Shown piece by piece: positions 1 to 7,822 of a stretch of DNA of 64,000 nt. This stretch comes from an uncultured bacterium (GTDB taxonomy: Bacteria; Krumholzibacteriota; Krumholzibacteriia; LZORAL124-64-63), in NCBI GenBank assembly GCA_903912525.1, contig CAIWHK010000018.1, positions 1 to 64,000 of the forward strand, given 5' to 3'. Within the stretch, counting starts at the first letter, position 1; each line of letters opens with the position of its first letter. Both the position numbers and the translations under genes were made by a program. The notes under the pieces are model-generated. The model had not been told where the DNA came from. It made no database searches and saw only the letters and a list, made by a program, of their open reading frames with translations.

Positions 1-241
1 CGCCACTCAGGCCGGTGCCGGCGCCGCGCATGACCACCGGCACGCCGGCGGCGGCGCACAACGCGACAACGGCGCCGAGATCCTCCTCCCGGGCCGGCAA
101 AGCCACCGCCAGGGGCGCACCCCAGGCCAGGTGCGAGGCGTCGCGCGCGTACACCGAAAGCGCCGCCGCACCGGTGAGCAGGCCGGACGACCCGAGCAGC
201 GCGCGCAGTCCCGCCAGCAGTCGATCGCACGCGTCAGGCAT
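1..241 (-). CDS. FAD-linked oxidase, GlcD/D-lactate dehydrogenase type (3' end outside window)
   Basis: Only the first 80 codons lie in the window. The start ATG at 241 begins MPDACDRLLAGL. The product contains YARDASHL, a hallmark near the N-terminus of GlcD-type 2-hydroxyacid dehydrogenases, and then RGAGTGLSG, the pyrophosphate loop of the FAD_binding_4 (PCMH) fold. Family members oxidise glycolate, D-lactate or 2-hydroxyglutarate and commonly pass electrons to ETF or a quinone-linked Fe-S partner. The start overlaps the stop of the upstream lipoamide-dehydrogenase-like gene by 8 bp, so the two are probably translationally coupled. The divergent etfBA operon and the EtfD-like gene fit the same electron route. 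The substrate cannot be told from this fragment. Confidence 0.8.
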   Translation of the reverse strand, partial: MPDACDRLLAGLRALLGSSGLLTGAAALSVYARDASHLAWGAPLAVALPAREEDLGAVVALCAAAGVPVVMRGAGTGLSG

Positions 242-1385
242 CAGGACCGGTCTCCTTCGTGGCGGACACGAAGGCCGCCACCAATCGGTTGCGCATCAGT
301 GGTTCGGCTTCGGACCGCCCGTCCTGCTCGCGACCGGACGGGTCGGGAAGGCCCTCGAGCAGCGCCGTGGCCGCATCCGCCAGCGCGTCGGCGCCCTCGC
401 CGGCAGCATGCACGCCGAGCACGGCACCCGTGTCCGCATCGCGCACGCAGGCCACCCATGCGCGCGCATCGCCGGCCTGCCCGCAGGCGACGCGGAATCC
501 GCGCTCGCGAGCGCCGGCCGCCGTCAGCCCTGCCGTCAATGCCGCTGCGTCGCCGGCAACGGCGATGACGCGCGGCAACAGGTGGAAGCGCACCGGCGCT
601 GTCGGTAGCCCCGCCGCGCATGATGCCATCACCACTGCCTGCCTGGCCAGCGCCGCGGGCGTCAACGGGAGCGCGAGGGCCGCGCCCAGCGCATACAGGC
701 CGGGCTCGGCGGTTTCCAGGCGGCTATCCACCTGCAGGAAGCCGAGGCGATCGGCCAGGGCGCGCGTCCTTTCGAGCCCGACGCCCGCAACGTCAGGCCG
801 CAGCCCCAGCGCCGGGACGGCGACATCGGCCGTCTCGCTGCGGTCGCCGGCTGCCCCGCGCGCGCGCAGGCGTATCTCCACTCCCTCGCCCCGGGCGGCC
901 AGCGCCACGGCCCGGCAACGGCACAGGACCGTCACGCCGCGCGCAGCCAGCGCTGACGCCACGTGCGCGGCCACCTGGTCGTCCCATCCGGGCAGGATGC
1001 TGTCCCCCGCCTCGACGAGCATCACACGGGGGGCGCGCATCACCCAATGCAGGGCAGCCTCGACGCCGCTGTGGCCACCGCCGACGACCACCACCGCCTC
1101 CGGGGCCCTGCCGTCCGATCCAGCCGAGGGCGCCTGCGATGCCGGCCACCAGGCCGGAAGCAGCGGGCGCGCGCGCGGCGCCAGCACGCAGAGACCCGGC
1201 CCGCCGCCGCGCACCGCAACGCCGGTGGCGACCGGCACGCCCATCGCTGCGGCCATCCGGGCCACTTCGGCGGCGCCGGGGCCACCACCCACCACCAGCA
1301 GGGGCCCGGCGGCGCGCAGGGTGTCGAAGGCAGGCAAGGCGGCAGACAAGGCAGCAGGCCTCCGCGGGAACAAGCCCGCCGGCAC
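234..1385 (-). CDS. degenerate dihydrolipoamide dehydrogenase-like flavoprotein
   Basis: About 383 aa from a GTG start at 1385 preceded by GGGGGTGAG; the start is uncertain. It resembles pyridine-nucleotide disulfide oxidoreductases. A first Rossmann motif VVGGGPGAAE is near residue 31, an NAD-binding motif VVVVGGGHSG near 98, and a dimerisation-like domain follows with a TAEPGLYALG segment. The family is normally about 460 aa. Here only some 70 residues separate the two Rossmann motifs instead of about 170, so the part of the FAD domain with the CxxxxC redox disulfide is absent. The FAD-binding GD after YAxG reads GA, and the C-terminal HPT motif is missing. Ordinary lipoamide chemistry is unlikely. 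The gene overlaps the GlcD-like gene downstream by 8 bp and faces away from etfBA. Confidence 0.7.
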   Translation of the reverse strand: MPAGLFPRRPAALSAALPAFDTLRAAGPLLVVGGGPGAAEVARMAAAMGVPVATGVAVRGGGPGLCVLAPRARPLLPAWWPASQAPSAGSDGRAPEAVVVVGGGHSGVEAALHWVMRAPRVMLVEAGDSILPGWDDQVAAHVASALAARGVTVLCRCRAVALAARGEGVEIRLRARGAAGDRSETADVAVPALGLRPDVAGVGLERTRALADRLGFLQVDSRLETAEPGLYALGAALALPLTPAALARQAVVMASCAAGLPTAPVRFHLLPRVIAVAGDAAALTAGLTAAGARERGFRVACGQAGDARAWVACVRDADTGAVLGVHAAGEGADALADAATALLEGLPDPSGREQDGRSEAEPLMRNRLVAAFVSATKETGPDA

Positions 1386-1473
1386 GGCCTCACCCCCACG
1401 GTGCGGCCCAGGTCGCCATGATCGCGCAGCTGCGGCTACGGCACCAGTGCGCGTTGGGGTGCCGGGGGCTGCG

Positions 1474-1502
1474 TTGACTCGTCCGGGAGCGACACCTATT
1501 AT
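1474..1502 (+). promoter_or_regulatory. sigma70-type promoter of etfBA
   Basis: TTGACT at 1474-1479, a 17-bp spacer and TATTAT at 1497-1502. This is close to consensus and stands out in GC-rich DNA. Transcription would begin near 1509, giving a leader of about 57 nt before the etfB start. Confidence 0.75.
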
Positions 1503-1565
1503 GGCCCAAACGCCGCTGCCGCGGGGCGGACCGCGCCCTCGGGATGCCGTCTTTCGGGAGGAAAC

Positions 1566-2342
1566 ATGAAGATTGCCGTCTGTGTGAAACAGGTGCCGGA
1601 CTCCGAGACCCGGATCAATCTGGCCGCCCCGGCCGCGAAACTGGACCAGACCGGGTTCACGCGCGTCCTGAACCCCTACGATGCCTACGCGGTCGAAGAA
1701 GCCGTCAGGATCAAGGAAGCGCGCGGCGGCGAGATCACCGCCATCACCGTGGGCCCCGAAACGGTGCGCGAGACGTTGAAAAAGGACTGCCTGGCTGTCG
1801 GTTGCGACAAGGCGATCATCATCAACGACCCGCTGCTGGCCGGCGCCGACGACGCGGCCATCGCCGACGTGCTCTGCGCGGCGCTGAAGAAGGACAACTA
1901 CGACCTGATCCTTTTCGGCATCAAGGCCATCGACGACGATAGCGGCCAGGTCGGCATCCTCGTCGCCGAGAAGCTGGGCCTGCCCCACGTCTCGACCATC
2001 ACCAAACTGGAATTGGGCGAGGGCACGCTGACGGCACACCGCGAGATCGAGGGCGGCAAGGAGATCGTCGACTGCCCTCTGCCGGCCGTGCTGACCTGCC
2101 AGAAGGGCCTGAACGAGCCCCGCCTGCCGAGCCTGCCGAACATCATGAAGGCCGGCATGAAGCCGATGCAGATCGTCACCTGCGCGGACCTCGGCGTGAC
2201 GCCGCCGGCCGCCCTGGTCGAGATCCGCCAGTACAGTCCCCCGCCGGCGCGCGGCACCTGCCGCCTGATCACCGGCGACGATGCGGCCGCTGCCGCGCGC
2301 GAGCTCGCGCGCGTGCTGAATGAAGAAGCCAAGGTTATCTAA
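1566..2342 (+). CDS. etfB: electron transfer flavoprotein beta subunit
   Basis: A 258-aa protein beginning MKIAVCVKQVPDSE, the standard N-terminus of ETF beta (FixA), with AVEEAVRIKE and the AMP-binding segment VGILVAEKLGLP. A strong ribosome site (GGGAGGAAAC) precedes the ATG. ETF beta binds AMP and pairs with ETF alpha to form a soluble FAD heterodimer. It collects electrons from acyl-CoA or hydroxyacid dehydrogenases and delivers them to a membrane quinone reductase. etfA follows after 18 bp under the same promoter. The flanking GlcD-like oxidase and the EtfD-like protein about 5 kb away are plausible donor and acceptor. Length and motifs are normal for the family. Confidence 0.95.
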   Translation: MKIAVCVKQVPDSETRINLAAPAAKLDQTGFTRVLNPYDAYAVEEAVRIKEARGGEITAITVGPETVRETLKKDCLAVGCDKAIIINDPLLAGADDAAIADVLCAALKKDNYDLILFGIKAIDDDSGQVGILVAEKLGLPHVSTITKLELGEGTLTAHREIEGGKEIVDCPLPAVLTCQKGLNEPRLPSLPNIMKAGMKPMQIVTCADLGVTPPAALVEIRQYSPPPARGTCRLITGDDAAAAARELARVLNEEAKVI

Positions 2343-2360
2343 CCAGCGGGGGAATCTGAC

Positions 2361-3335
2361 ATGCCGAACATTGCGGTTTTCATCGAACAGCGCGACGGCG
2401 CGTTCAAGAAGGTGGCCTGGCAGATGATCAGCCAGGCCCGCAAACTGGCCGACGCGAACGGCGGCGAAGTCTGGGGCGTACTGCTGGGCGGCGACAGCGC
2501 CGAGGCCGCAGCCAAGGCCGGTGCGCACGGCGCGCACAAGGTATTCGCGGCCGACGGCAGCTTCGTGACCTACGACAGCGAGCGGTACGGCACGGCGCTG
2601 GCCGCGTTCTGCCGCGCGCAGAAACCCGACCTCGTGCTCGTGGGCGCCACGTCCATGGGCCGCGACCTGGGCCCGACGGCGGCGGCCAAGCTGGGCTGCG
2701 CGTGCATCAGCGACGCGGTCGGCCTGGCGTTCGCAGGCGGCGCCTGGGACGTGCGGCGCCCCGTGTTCGCCGGCAAGTGCTTCGTCGACGTGGTGCCGAA
2801 GACGGCGCCGGCGATCGTCGCGATCCGCCCCAACGCGTTCGTGGCGCAGGAGTGCGGCGGCGCGGCGGCAGCCGTGGCGTCGTTCGACGCGGGCCAGGCG
2901 GGCGTGACGCCGAAGGCCGTCGTGCGCGAGGTCGTCGGTTCGGCCGGCGGTCGCGTGGAACTGACCGAGGCGGACATCGTCGTCTCGGGCGGTCGCGGCA
3001 TCAAGGGTCCGGAAAACTACGCGATGATCGAGGAACTGGCCGGCGCGCTGAACGCAGCGGCCGGCGCCAGCCGCGCCGTCGTCGACGCGGGCTGGGTCGA
3101 CTACTCGCACCAGGTTGGCCAGACGGGCAAGACCGTGGGCCCGAACCTGTACGTCGCCTGCGGCATCAGCGGCGCGATCCAGCATCTGGCCGGCATGAGC
3201 AGCAGCAAGTGCATCGTCGCGATCAACAAGGACGCGGCAGCCCCCATCTTCAAGGTGGCGGATTTCGGCATCGTCGGCGACCTCTTCGAGGTCGTGCCGG
3301 AACTGACGAAGGCCGTGCGGGCGATCCGCAGCTGA
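2361..3335 (+). CDS. etfA: electron transfer flavoprotein alpha subunit
   Basis: A 324-aa protein. The N-terminal domain begins [13 protein letters not shown], and the C-terminal FAD domain carries [14 protein letters not shown] (about 207-220) and the diagnostic [20 protein letters not shown] (251-270) followed by GAIQH. Later [19 protein letters not shown] completes the FAD site. The subunit binds the redox-active FAD of the ETF heterodimer. GGGGGAATC provides the ribosome site. It is the second gene of the etfBA operon and is followed by a strong intrinsic terminator. Nothing suggests a bifurcating ETF beyond the usual fold, and that cannot be decided here. Confidence 0.95.
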   Translation: MPNIAVFIEQRDGAFKKVAWQMISQARKLADANGGEVWGVLLGGDSAEAAAKAGAHGAHKVFAADGSFVTYDSERYGTALAAFCRAQKPDLVLVGATSMGRDLGPTAAAKLGCACISDAVGLAFAGGAWDVRRPVFAGKCFVDVVPKTAPAIVAIRPNAFVAQECGGAAAAVASFDAGQAGVTPKAVVREVVGSAGGRVELTEADIVVSGGRGIKGPENYAMIEELAGALNAAAGASRAVVDAGWVDYSHQVGQTGKTVGPNLYVACGISGAIQHLAGMSSSKCIVAINKDAAAPIFKVADFGIVGDLFEVVPELTKAVRAIRS

Positions 3336-3361
3336 TCACGTAGGCGCAGTGACAGGATAGA

Positions 3362-3400
3362 CGAAGGCCGCGCCTGCAGGAGGCGCGGCCTTCGATTTTT
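3362..3400 (+). terminator. intrinsic terminator after etfA
   Basis: A 13-bp perfect stem (3362-3374 with 3382-3394), a 7-nt loop and ATTTTT on the plus strand. It separates etfBA from the convergent gene whose stop is at 3417. Confidence 0.9.
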
Positions 3401-3416
3401 CACGCGCGGTTGCGGG

Positions 3417-4019
3417 CTACTTCGCCTGCGTGGACAGGCTTGTGCGCATATCGCCATTGACCGGCTGCGCGCCGAACCACACCGACCACAGCGCCTCGAC
3501 GAACGCCGGGTTCGCGATCGTCCCCTTCACTTCGCCGTTCAGTTCGGTCGCCATGCCCTTGCCCGGCAGGTACGTGAACTTGATGACGTCGCCAGACTTG
3601 GCATCCCGGTCGAAGTACGCCTCGAACGCCTTCATGTCGTCGGCGAACGCAGCCATGTCCGGATAGTTCTTCTCGATGACCTCGCGAAAGGCGCCGATGA
3701 GCTTCTCGCGCGAGAAGCTGCGGCGCAGGTCCATGCGCAGGTGCTTGGGCGCGTCCAGCTTCCAGATCGCCGCCGCGCGGTCGTCGCCGAGGTCGGACCC
3801 TCCGGCCACATACGAAGCGATGGTGTAGATGTCGACCTTCATCACGGTCTTCTCGCGAAGGGCAGTACCGGTGACGTTCAGGACCTGGTCGCCGGCATCG
3901 GTGGCCAACGTGATCTGGTCGGGGTATTCGGTCCCGGTCTTGGATTCGACGATGGCTGCGGCCTGGACCGCCACGATCAGAACGGTCGCCAGCACGGCGA
4001 GCGCGAGTCGTTGACGCAT
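3417..4019 (-). CDS. exported chalcone isomerase-like protein
   Basis: A 200-aa protein from an ATG at 4019 with GGAGA upstream. The first ~23 residues ([20 protein letters not shown]) form a signal peptide. The rest resembles the bacterial chalcone-isomerase-like family: [20 protein letters not shown], then [18 protein letters not shown], and FTYLPGKG near the end. Bacterial members are periplasmic, fatty-acid-binding-like folds, mostly of unknown role; plant-type isomerase activity is not implied. It is a single gene with its own probable promoter, facing the etfBA terminator. The family match is moderately strong and the function unknown. Confidence 0.8.
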   Translation of the reverse strand: MRQRLALAVLATVLIVAVQAAAIVESKTGTEYPDQITLATDAGDQVLNVTGTALREKTVMKVDIYTIASYVAGGSDLGDDRAAAIWKLDAPKHLRMDLRRSFSREKLIGAFREVIEKNYPDMAAFADDMKAFEAYFDRDAKSGDVIKFTYLPGKGMATELNGEVKGTIANPAFVEALWSVWFGAQPVNGDMRTSLSTQAK

Positions 4020-4090
4020 ATTCCGGTCTCCTTCGCTGGTGTCGAGGGACATCACAACGGCGGTCGACGGGGAGCCGGCGCCGGTCGCCC

Positions 4091-4119
4091 AGACTATCGC
4101 CCCCTGCCCCGGGCGACAA
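4091..4119 (-). promoter_or_regulatory. probable promoter of the chalcone isomerase-like gene
   Basis: On the minus strand TTGTCG (4119-4114), a 17-bp spacer and TAGTCT (4096-4091), about 72 bp upstream of the start codon. It is identified by eye only. Confidence 0.45.
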
Positions 4120-4256
4120 GCGAAAGCGACAGGCGCAAAACGGCACGCGACCTGCAAAGGTTCCCCAGCCGCCGGAGGGATCCGCGGCCGGAAACCGCCT
4201 GCCGATCGCCGGCAGGACAACTGTTTGTGCCGCAATGCACTGGAAAGACGGCCGAA

Positions 4257-5522
4257 GTGAACCTCGACGCCCGCCGGGATACGGATACCCCGCCGCTGCT
4301 GGCCCTGGCCATGATCGTCCGCGACGGTGGCCAGTTTCTGGACTCCCTGCTCGGGGCCGCCCGCGCCCACGTGGATGAAATCGTCGTCGTGGACACCGGC
4401 AGCCGCGATGGCAGCCCCGACGTAGCCCGGCGCCACGGCGCCCGGGTGCTGGACTTCCCCTGGTGCGACGACTTCGCGGCGGCCCGCAACGTTTCCCTCG
4501 AGGCCTGCCGCGCCGGGTGGATCCTCTGCCTGGATGCCGACGAGCAGATGGCCCCCGGCGACTGGGCGGCGATCCGCCGCACGGCCGCCTCCTGGAGCGC
4601 GCGCGAGGGCGGCGCCGGCCTCATCGTCACCCGGAACTACATCGCGCAGCCCTGGAGCCGCCGCGGCTGGCAGCCGGTGCCGGCCGACGATCTCCATGCG
4701 CTGCCCGCCTACCCGGGCGGCGTCGCCGCCGGCTTCGTGCCCACGGCCAAGGTGCGCCTGTTCCCCAACCGGGCCCAGGTGCGCTTCCGCGGGCGATTGC
4801 ATGAGACCGTCGAGGCAAGCCTGGCGGAACTGGGAGCACCCGTGACGCCGCTGCCGGAAATCGTCCACCACTTCGGCATGCTGCAGGAAGACCCGGCGAA
4901 GGCCGTCCGCTACCTGGCGCTCGCGCGCCGCAAGGCGGATGAGCAGCCTCACGATGCCATGGCGTGGCGCGAGTTGTCAGACTGTGCACTGGCGACCGGG
5001 GACCATGCCCTGGCGCTGGCCGCGACCGAACACGCGCTGGCCCTGAAGCCCGACGACGCCGACGCGCGATTGTCCGCCGGCTGGATGCTGAAGGAAGCCG
5101 GCGCCCTGGCCCGGGCCGAGGCCCACCTGCTGGCGGTGTCCCGCTGCGCCGACGCGACCGACACCCAGTTGGGGCAAGCCTGTCACCTGCGCGCGCAGTT
5201 GGCGATCCTCGACGGCCGGTGCGAGGCCGCGGGCCCACTGCTCAACGCCGCACTGAGGCTGGCTCCCGGCGACGGGCACATCCACAACACGCTCGGCGTC
5301 TGGCACCTGACCAGCGGACGCGGCGAACCCGCGCGCGCCGAACTCGAGCGCGCCGCCACGCTGCTGCCGCACCTGGCCAGCCCTTGCCTGAACCTGGCCC
5401 GCATGTACGAGGCGGCCGGTCACCCCGACCTGGCGGCGCGCCAGTACGAGCGCGCGATGCGTCGCGACCCGGCGCAGGCCGTCGCCGTCGAAGCGCTCGC
5501 CCGCCTGCAGGCCCACGCCTGA
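4257..5522 (+). CDS. family 2 glycosyltransferase with TPR tail
   Basis: About 421 aa from a GTG at 4257 (GGAAAG upstream). The in-frame ATG at 4311 lies inside the first beta strand and is too late. The N-terminal half is a GT-A domain: LALAMIVRDG, then EIVVVDTGSRDGS, and the metal-binding LCLDADE. The C-terminal half, from about residue 220, is a run of TPR units with the HALALKPDDADARLSAGWML pattern. Such GT2-TPR proteins transfer sugars from nucleotide donors to glycans or proteins in the cytosol; neither acceptor nor sugar can be read from the sequence. It is flanked by a divergent gene upstream and a strong terminator downstream, so it is probably monocistronic. Confidence 0.85.
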   Translation: MNLDARRDTDTPPLLALAMIVRDGGQFLDSLLGAARAHVDEIVVVDTGSRDGSPDVARRHGARVLDFPWCDDFAAARNVSLEACRAGWILCLDADEQMAPGDWAAIRRTAASWSAREGGAGLIVTRNYIAQPWSRRGWQPVPADDLHALPAYPGGVAAGFVPTAKVRLFPNRAQVRFRGRLHETVEASLAELGAPVTPLPEIVHHFGMLQEDPAKAVRYLALARRKADEQPHDAMAWRELSDCALATGDHALALAATEHALALKPDDADARLSAGWMLKEAGALARAEAHLLAVSRCADATDTQLGQACHLRAQLAILDGRCEAAGPLLNAALRLAPGDGHIHNTLGVWHLTSGRGEPARAELERAATLLPHLASPCLNLARMYEAAGHPDLAARQYERAMRRDPAQAVAVEALARLQAHA

Positions 5523-5550
5523 ACCGCAAACGCGCCCGACCCGAAAGAAA

Positions 5551-5583
5551 AGGCCGCCCGATCCCCTGGATCGGCGGCCTTTT
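5551..5583. terminator. bidirectional terminator
   Basis: A GC-rich stem of about 13 bp (AGGCCGCC..GATCC with GGATCGGCGGCCT, one bulged C) has TTTT on the plus side and an A-rich GAAAGAAAA flank that is T-rich on the minus strand. It lies between the convergent GT2-TPR and TPR genes. Confidence 0.85.
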
Positions 5584-5615
5584 GCGACTTCCCGTCATGT
5601 CGATGCGGCCTGCGG

Positions 5616-6491
5616 CTACTGGTTCAACTTCCGCCAGACGCCCGACATGTCCATCCCGCCGGCCTCGGCGATCTGCGCATGGCGACGCGCCTGGTCCTGG
5701 TCACCCAGGTAACTGCACGCCGTGCCCAGCCAGGCATGGGCCACCAGGTTGCCGCCATCGATTTCCAGCGCGCGCCTGCAGGCATCGGCGGCCGACGCGA
5801 ACTGCCCGAAGCGGCAGTACAGGCGTCCCTGACGCGCCCACGCCTCGGCCGAGGTCGCGTCCAGGCTGATCACCTGTCCGTAGGTCGTGAAGGCCTCGCG
5901 CGGCTTGTCCTGGTCCTCGAAAACCTGCCCGAGGGAAAGCCAGAGCTGCGGTTCGCCGGGCGTGGCGTCGATGAACGCCAGGCAGCGCTCGCGAGCCTCG
6001 ACACTGCGCCCTGACTTCGCCAGGACCGCAACCAGGTTCACGCGCGCCTGCGTCAGGCCGGGCGCCAGCTTCAGGGCGGTCTCATAACTGTCGAGCGCCG
6101 ACTGCGGCCAGTCGAGGTCGCGGTAGATGTCCCCGATGCACAAATGCGCCGCCGGAGAGTCCGGCAGCAGGACCAGCGCCTCACGGGCGGCGGCCTCGGC
6201 CCGCGTCAGCTTGCCGAGCTTGAGATACACGTCGGCCAGCGCCAGCAGGGCCTGTCCCGGCGCATCGACGCGATGGCATCCCGCCTCGAGGACGGCGGCG
6301 GCTTCCTGCAACTCGCCCGCCGACGTCAGCCATGTCGCATAGGCCAGGCAGGCGTCGACATCACCAGGGGCGGCGGCCACGAGGGCCTCGCCCGTCTGGC
6401 GCGAGGTGACGGCTGCGGGCGCGGCAAGGGCCGGCATCCCGGCCAGGAACAGGCAGGCACAGCCTGCACACAGGGCGGCAATTCTGGTCAT
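5616..6491 (-). CDS. exported TPR protein
   Basis: A 291-aa protein from the ATG at 6491, chosen because GAGGAA lies 7 nt upstream and because MTRIAALCAGCACLFLAGMP is a clear signal peptide. The mature part consists of tandem TPR helices: YLKLGKLTRAEAAAREALVL, then LDSYETALKLAPGLTQARVN, and WARQGRLYCRFGQFASAADA. It is predicted to be periplasmic or membrane-attached and to act as a protein-interaction scaffold. No catalytic domain is visible. It stands alone between two convergent or divergent neighbours, and no specific function can be assigned. Confidence 0.8.
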   Translation of the reverse strand: MTRIAALCAGCACLFLAGMPALAAPAAVTSRQTGEALVAAAPGDVDACLAYATWLTSAGELQEAAAVLEAGCHRVDAPGQALLALADVYLKLGKLTRAEAAAREALVLLPDSPAAHLCIGDIYRDLDWPQSALDSYETALKLAPGLTQARVNLVAVLAKSGRSVEARERCLAFIDATPGEPQLWLSLGQVFEDQDKPREAFTTYGQVISLDATSAEAWARQGRLYCRFGQFASAADACRRALEIDGGNLVAHAWLGTACSYLGDQDQARRHAQIAEAGGMDMSGVWRKLNQ

Positions 6492-6592
6492 GTGGCATTC
6501 CTCTGATTCGGGCAAACGGACGGGCCGCCGCGACTCGCGGCGGCCGGGACCCGGACCGTTATCAAGATTGATGCCAACGGTATTGAATGTGC

Positions 6593-7711
6593 TCAGTCGG
6601 CCAGGCGCTGCCGGACTTCGGCCACGGCGCGATCGGCATCGGTCACGATTTCCTGGAGGATCTCGCGCAACGGCTGCACCCGGGTGACCAGGCCGACCGA
6701 CTGGCCCGCCATCAGCGAGCCGTGCTCGACGTCACCGTCAATGGCCGCGCGGCGCAGCGAGCCGACCCAGTACTCCTCGACCTTGAACTGCGCGTCCTGC
6801 CGGTTGACGGTGCCGTCGCGGAGCTTGTCGAGCAGTTCGAGCTGCAGGTCGCCGAAGTGCTCCATCGCGTGGTTGTTGAGGGCGCGCACCGACACGACCG
6901 GCAGCTTGGCGCTGTACTGGGGCGTGGAGACAGCCTCGCGCGAGCGGGCCCTGATGAACACGTCCTTGAATCGCGCGTGCGCGGTGCACTCCTCGGCCAT
7001 CACGAAGCGCGTGCCCATCTGCGCGCCCGCGGCGCCCATCAGCACGAGGTGCGCCACCATCTTGCCGGTGGCGATGCCGCCCGCAACGAAGATGGGCGTG
7101 GTCGGGAAGTTGAACAGGATCTCCTGCAAAAGCACGACCGTCGAGACATGGCCGATGTGGCCGCCCGCCTCGCTGCCCTCGAGGATCAGCGCATCGGCGC
7201 CGTAGTCGATCATGCGTTCGGCGATGCTGCCGGTCGAGGCGAAGCACATGACCTTGGCGCCGCTGTCCTTGGCCTTCTTCACCTCGGACGCGCGCGGGAT
7301 CGAACCGGCGAAGACGATGTGGCCGACCTTGCGCTCGCAGAGGATGTCCAGGTGCGCCAGGTAGTTCGGCGCGATCGTGATGACGTTCCCGGCAAATGGC
7401 CGCGACGTCTTCTGGCGCGTTTCGTCGACGTACTGCGCGAACAGCTCCGGCGGCATGTTCCCGGCCGCGAGCACGCCGAACGCCCCCAGGTTGCTCATCA
7501 GCGAGACCAGCTGCGGATCCGAGATCCACGTCATGGCGCCGCACAGGATGGGCAGGTCGCTGCCCAGGAACGCCTTGCCGCGGCCCCAGATGCGGTCGAG
7601 GGCGGGCGTGGACGGGACGGGGGTCGGCGGGACTGGGTTCGACGGAACTGGGTTCGACGGAACTGGGTTCGACGGAACTGGGTTCGGCGGAACTGGGGTC
7701 GGCGGAGTCAT
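6593..7711 (-). CDS. nitronate monooxygenase / FabK-like FMN protein
   Basis: A 372-aa protein from the ATG at 7711 with AAGGAA 5-8 nt upstream. After a proline-rich leader come LPILCGAMTWIS, the ADALILEGSEAGGHIGH signature of the 2-nitropropane dioxygenase family, IFVAGGIATGKM and GAAGAQMGTRF, which build the FMN-binding TIM barrel. Members oxidise alkyl nitronates or act as enoyl-ACP reductase II; this one could be either. Residues 3-21 are a pentapeptide repeat (NPVPS) encoded by a 15-bp tandem repeat, unusual for this cytosolic family. The gene has its own probable promoter. Confidence 0.88.
   Translation of the reverse strand: MTPPTPVPPNPVPSNPVPSNPVPSNPVPPTPVPSTPALDRIWGRGKAFLGSDLPILCGAMTWISDPQLVSLMSNLGAFGVLAAGNMPPELFAQYVDETRQKTSRPFAGNVITIAPNYLAHLDILCERKVGHIVFAGSIPRASEVKKAKDSGAKVMCFASTGSIAERMIDYGADALILEGSEAGGHIGHVSTVVLLQEILFNFPTTPIFVAGGIATGKMVAHLVLMGAAGAQMGTRFVMAEECTAHARFKDVFIRARSREAVSTPQYSAKLPVVSVRALNNHAMEHFGDLQLELLDKLRDGTVNRQDAQFKVEEYWVGSLRRAAIDGDVEHGSLMAGQSVGLVTRVQPLREILQEIVTDADRAVAEVRQRLAD
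7622..7709 (-). repeat. 15-bp tandem repeat encoding (NPVPS)n
   Basis: Five to six copies of a 15-bp unit (plus-strand GGGTTCGACGGAACT). Units 7635-7649, 7650-7664 and 7665-7679 are identical; 7680-7694 has one change, and the outer units are more diverged. The period is a multiple of three, so copy-number change would lengthen the N-terminal linker without a frameshift. Confidence 0.9.
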
Positions 7712-7756
7712 GGGGTTCCTTTCCAGCGGACAGCAAGGACCGACAAACGCTGTCCG

Positions 7757-7784
7757 GTATAACAGAAACACGGCGGATCCGCAA
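7757..7784 (-). promoter_or_regulatory. probable promoter of the nitronate monooxygenase gene
   Basis: On the minus strand TTGCGG (7784-7779), a 16-bp spacer and TTATAC (7762-7757), about 46 bp upstream of the start codon. Confidence 0.5.
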
Positions 7785-7822
7785 TGGCGGACGCCCGGGA
7801 CGGCCGGCGGCGCCGGTTCGCG

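Noticed and set aside
1386-3185. Long minus-strand open frame opposite etfBA
   Set aside because: It is an antisense shadow typical of high-GC DNA: its translation is Arg/Ala/Val/Asp-rich without motifs, and the plus frames encode clear ETF subunits. Only the part below 1385 is a real gene.
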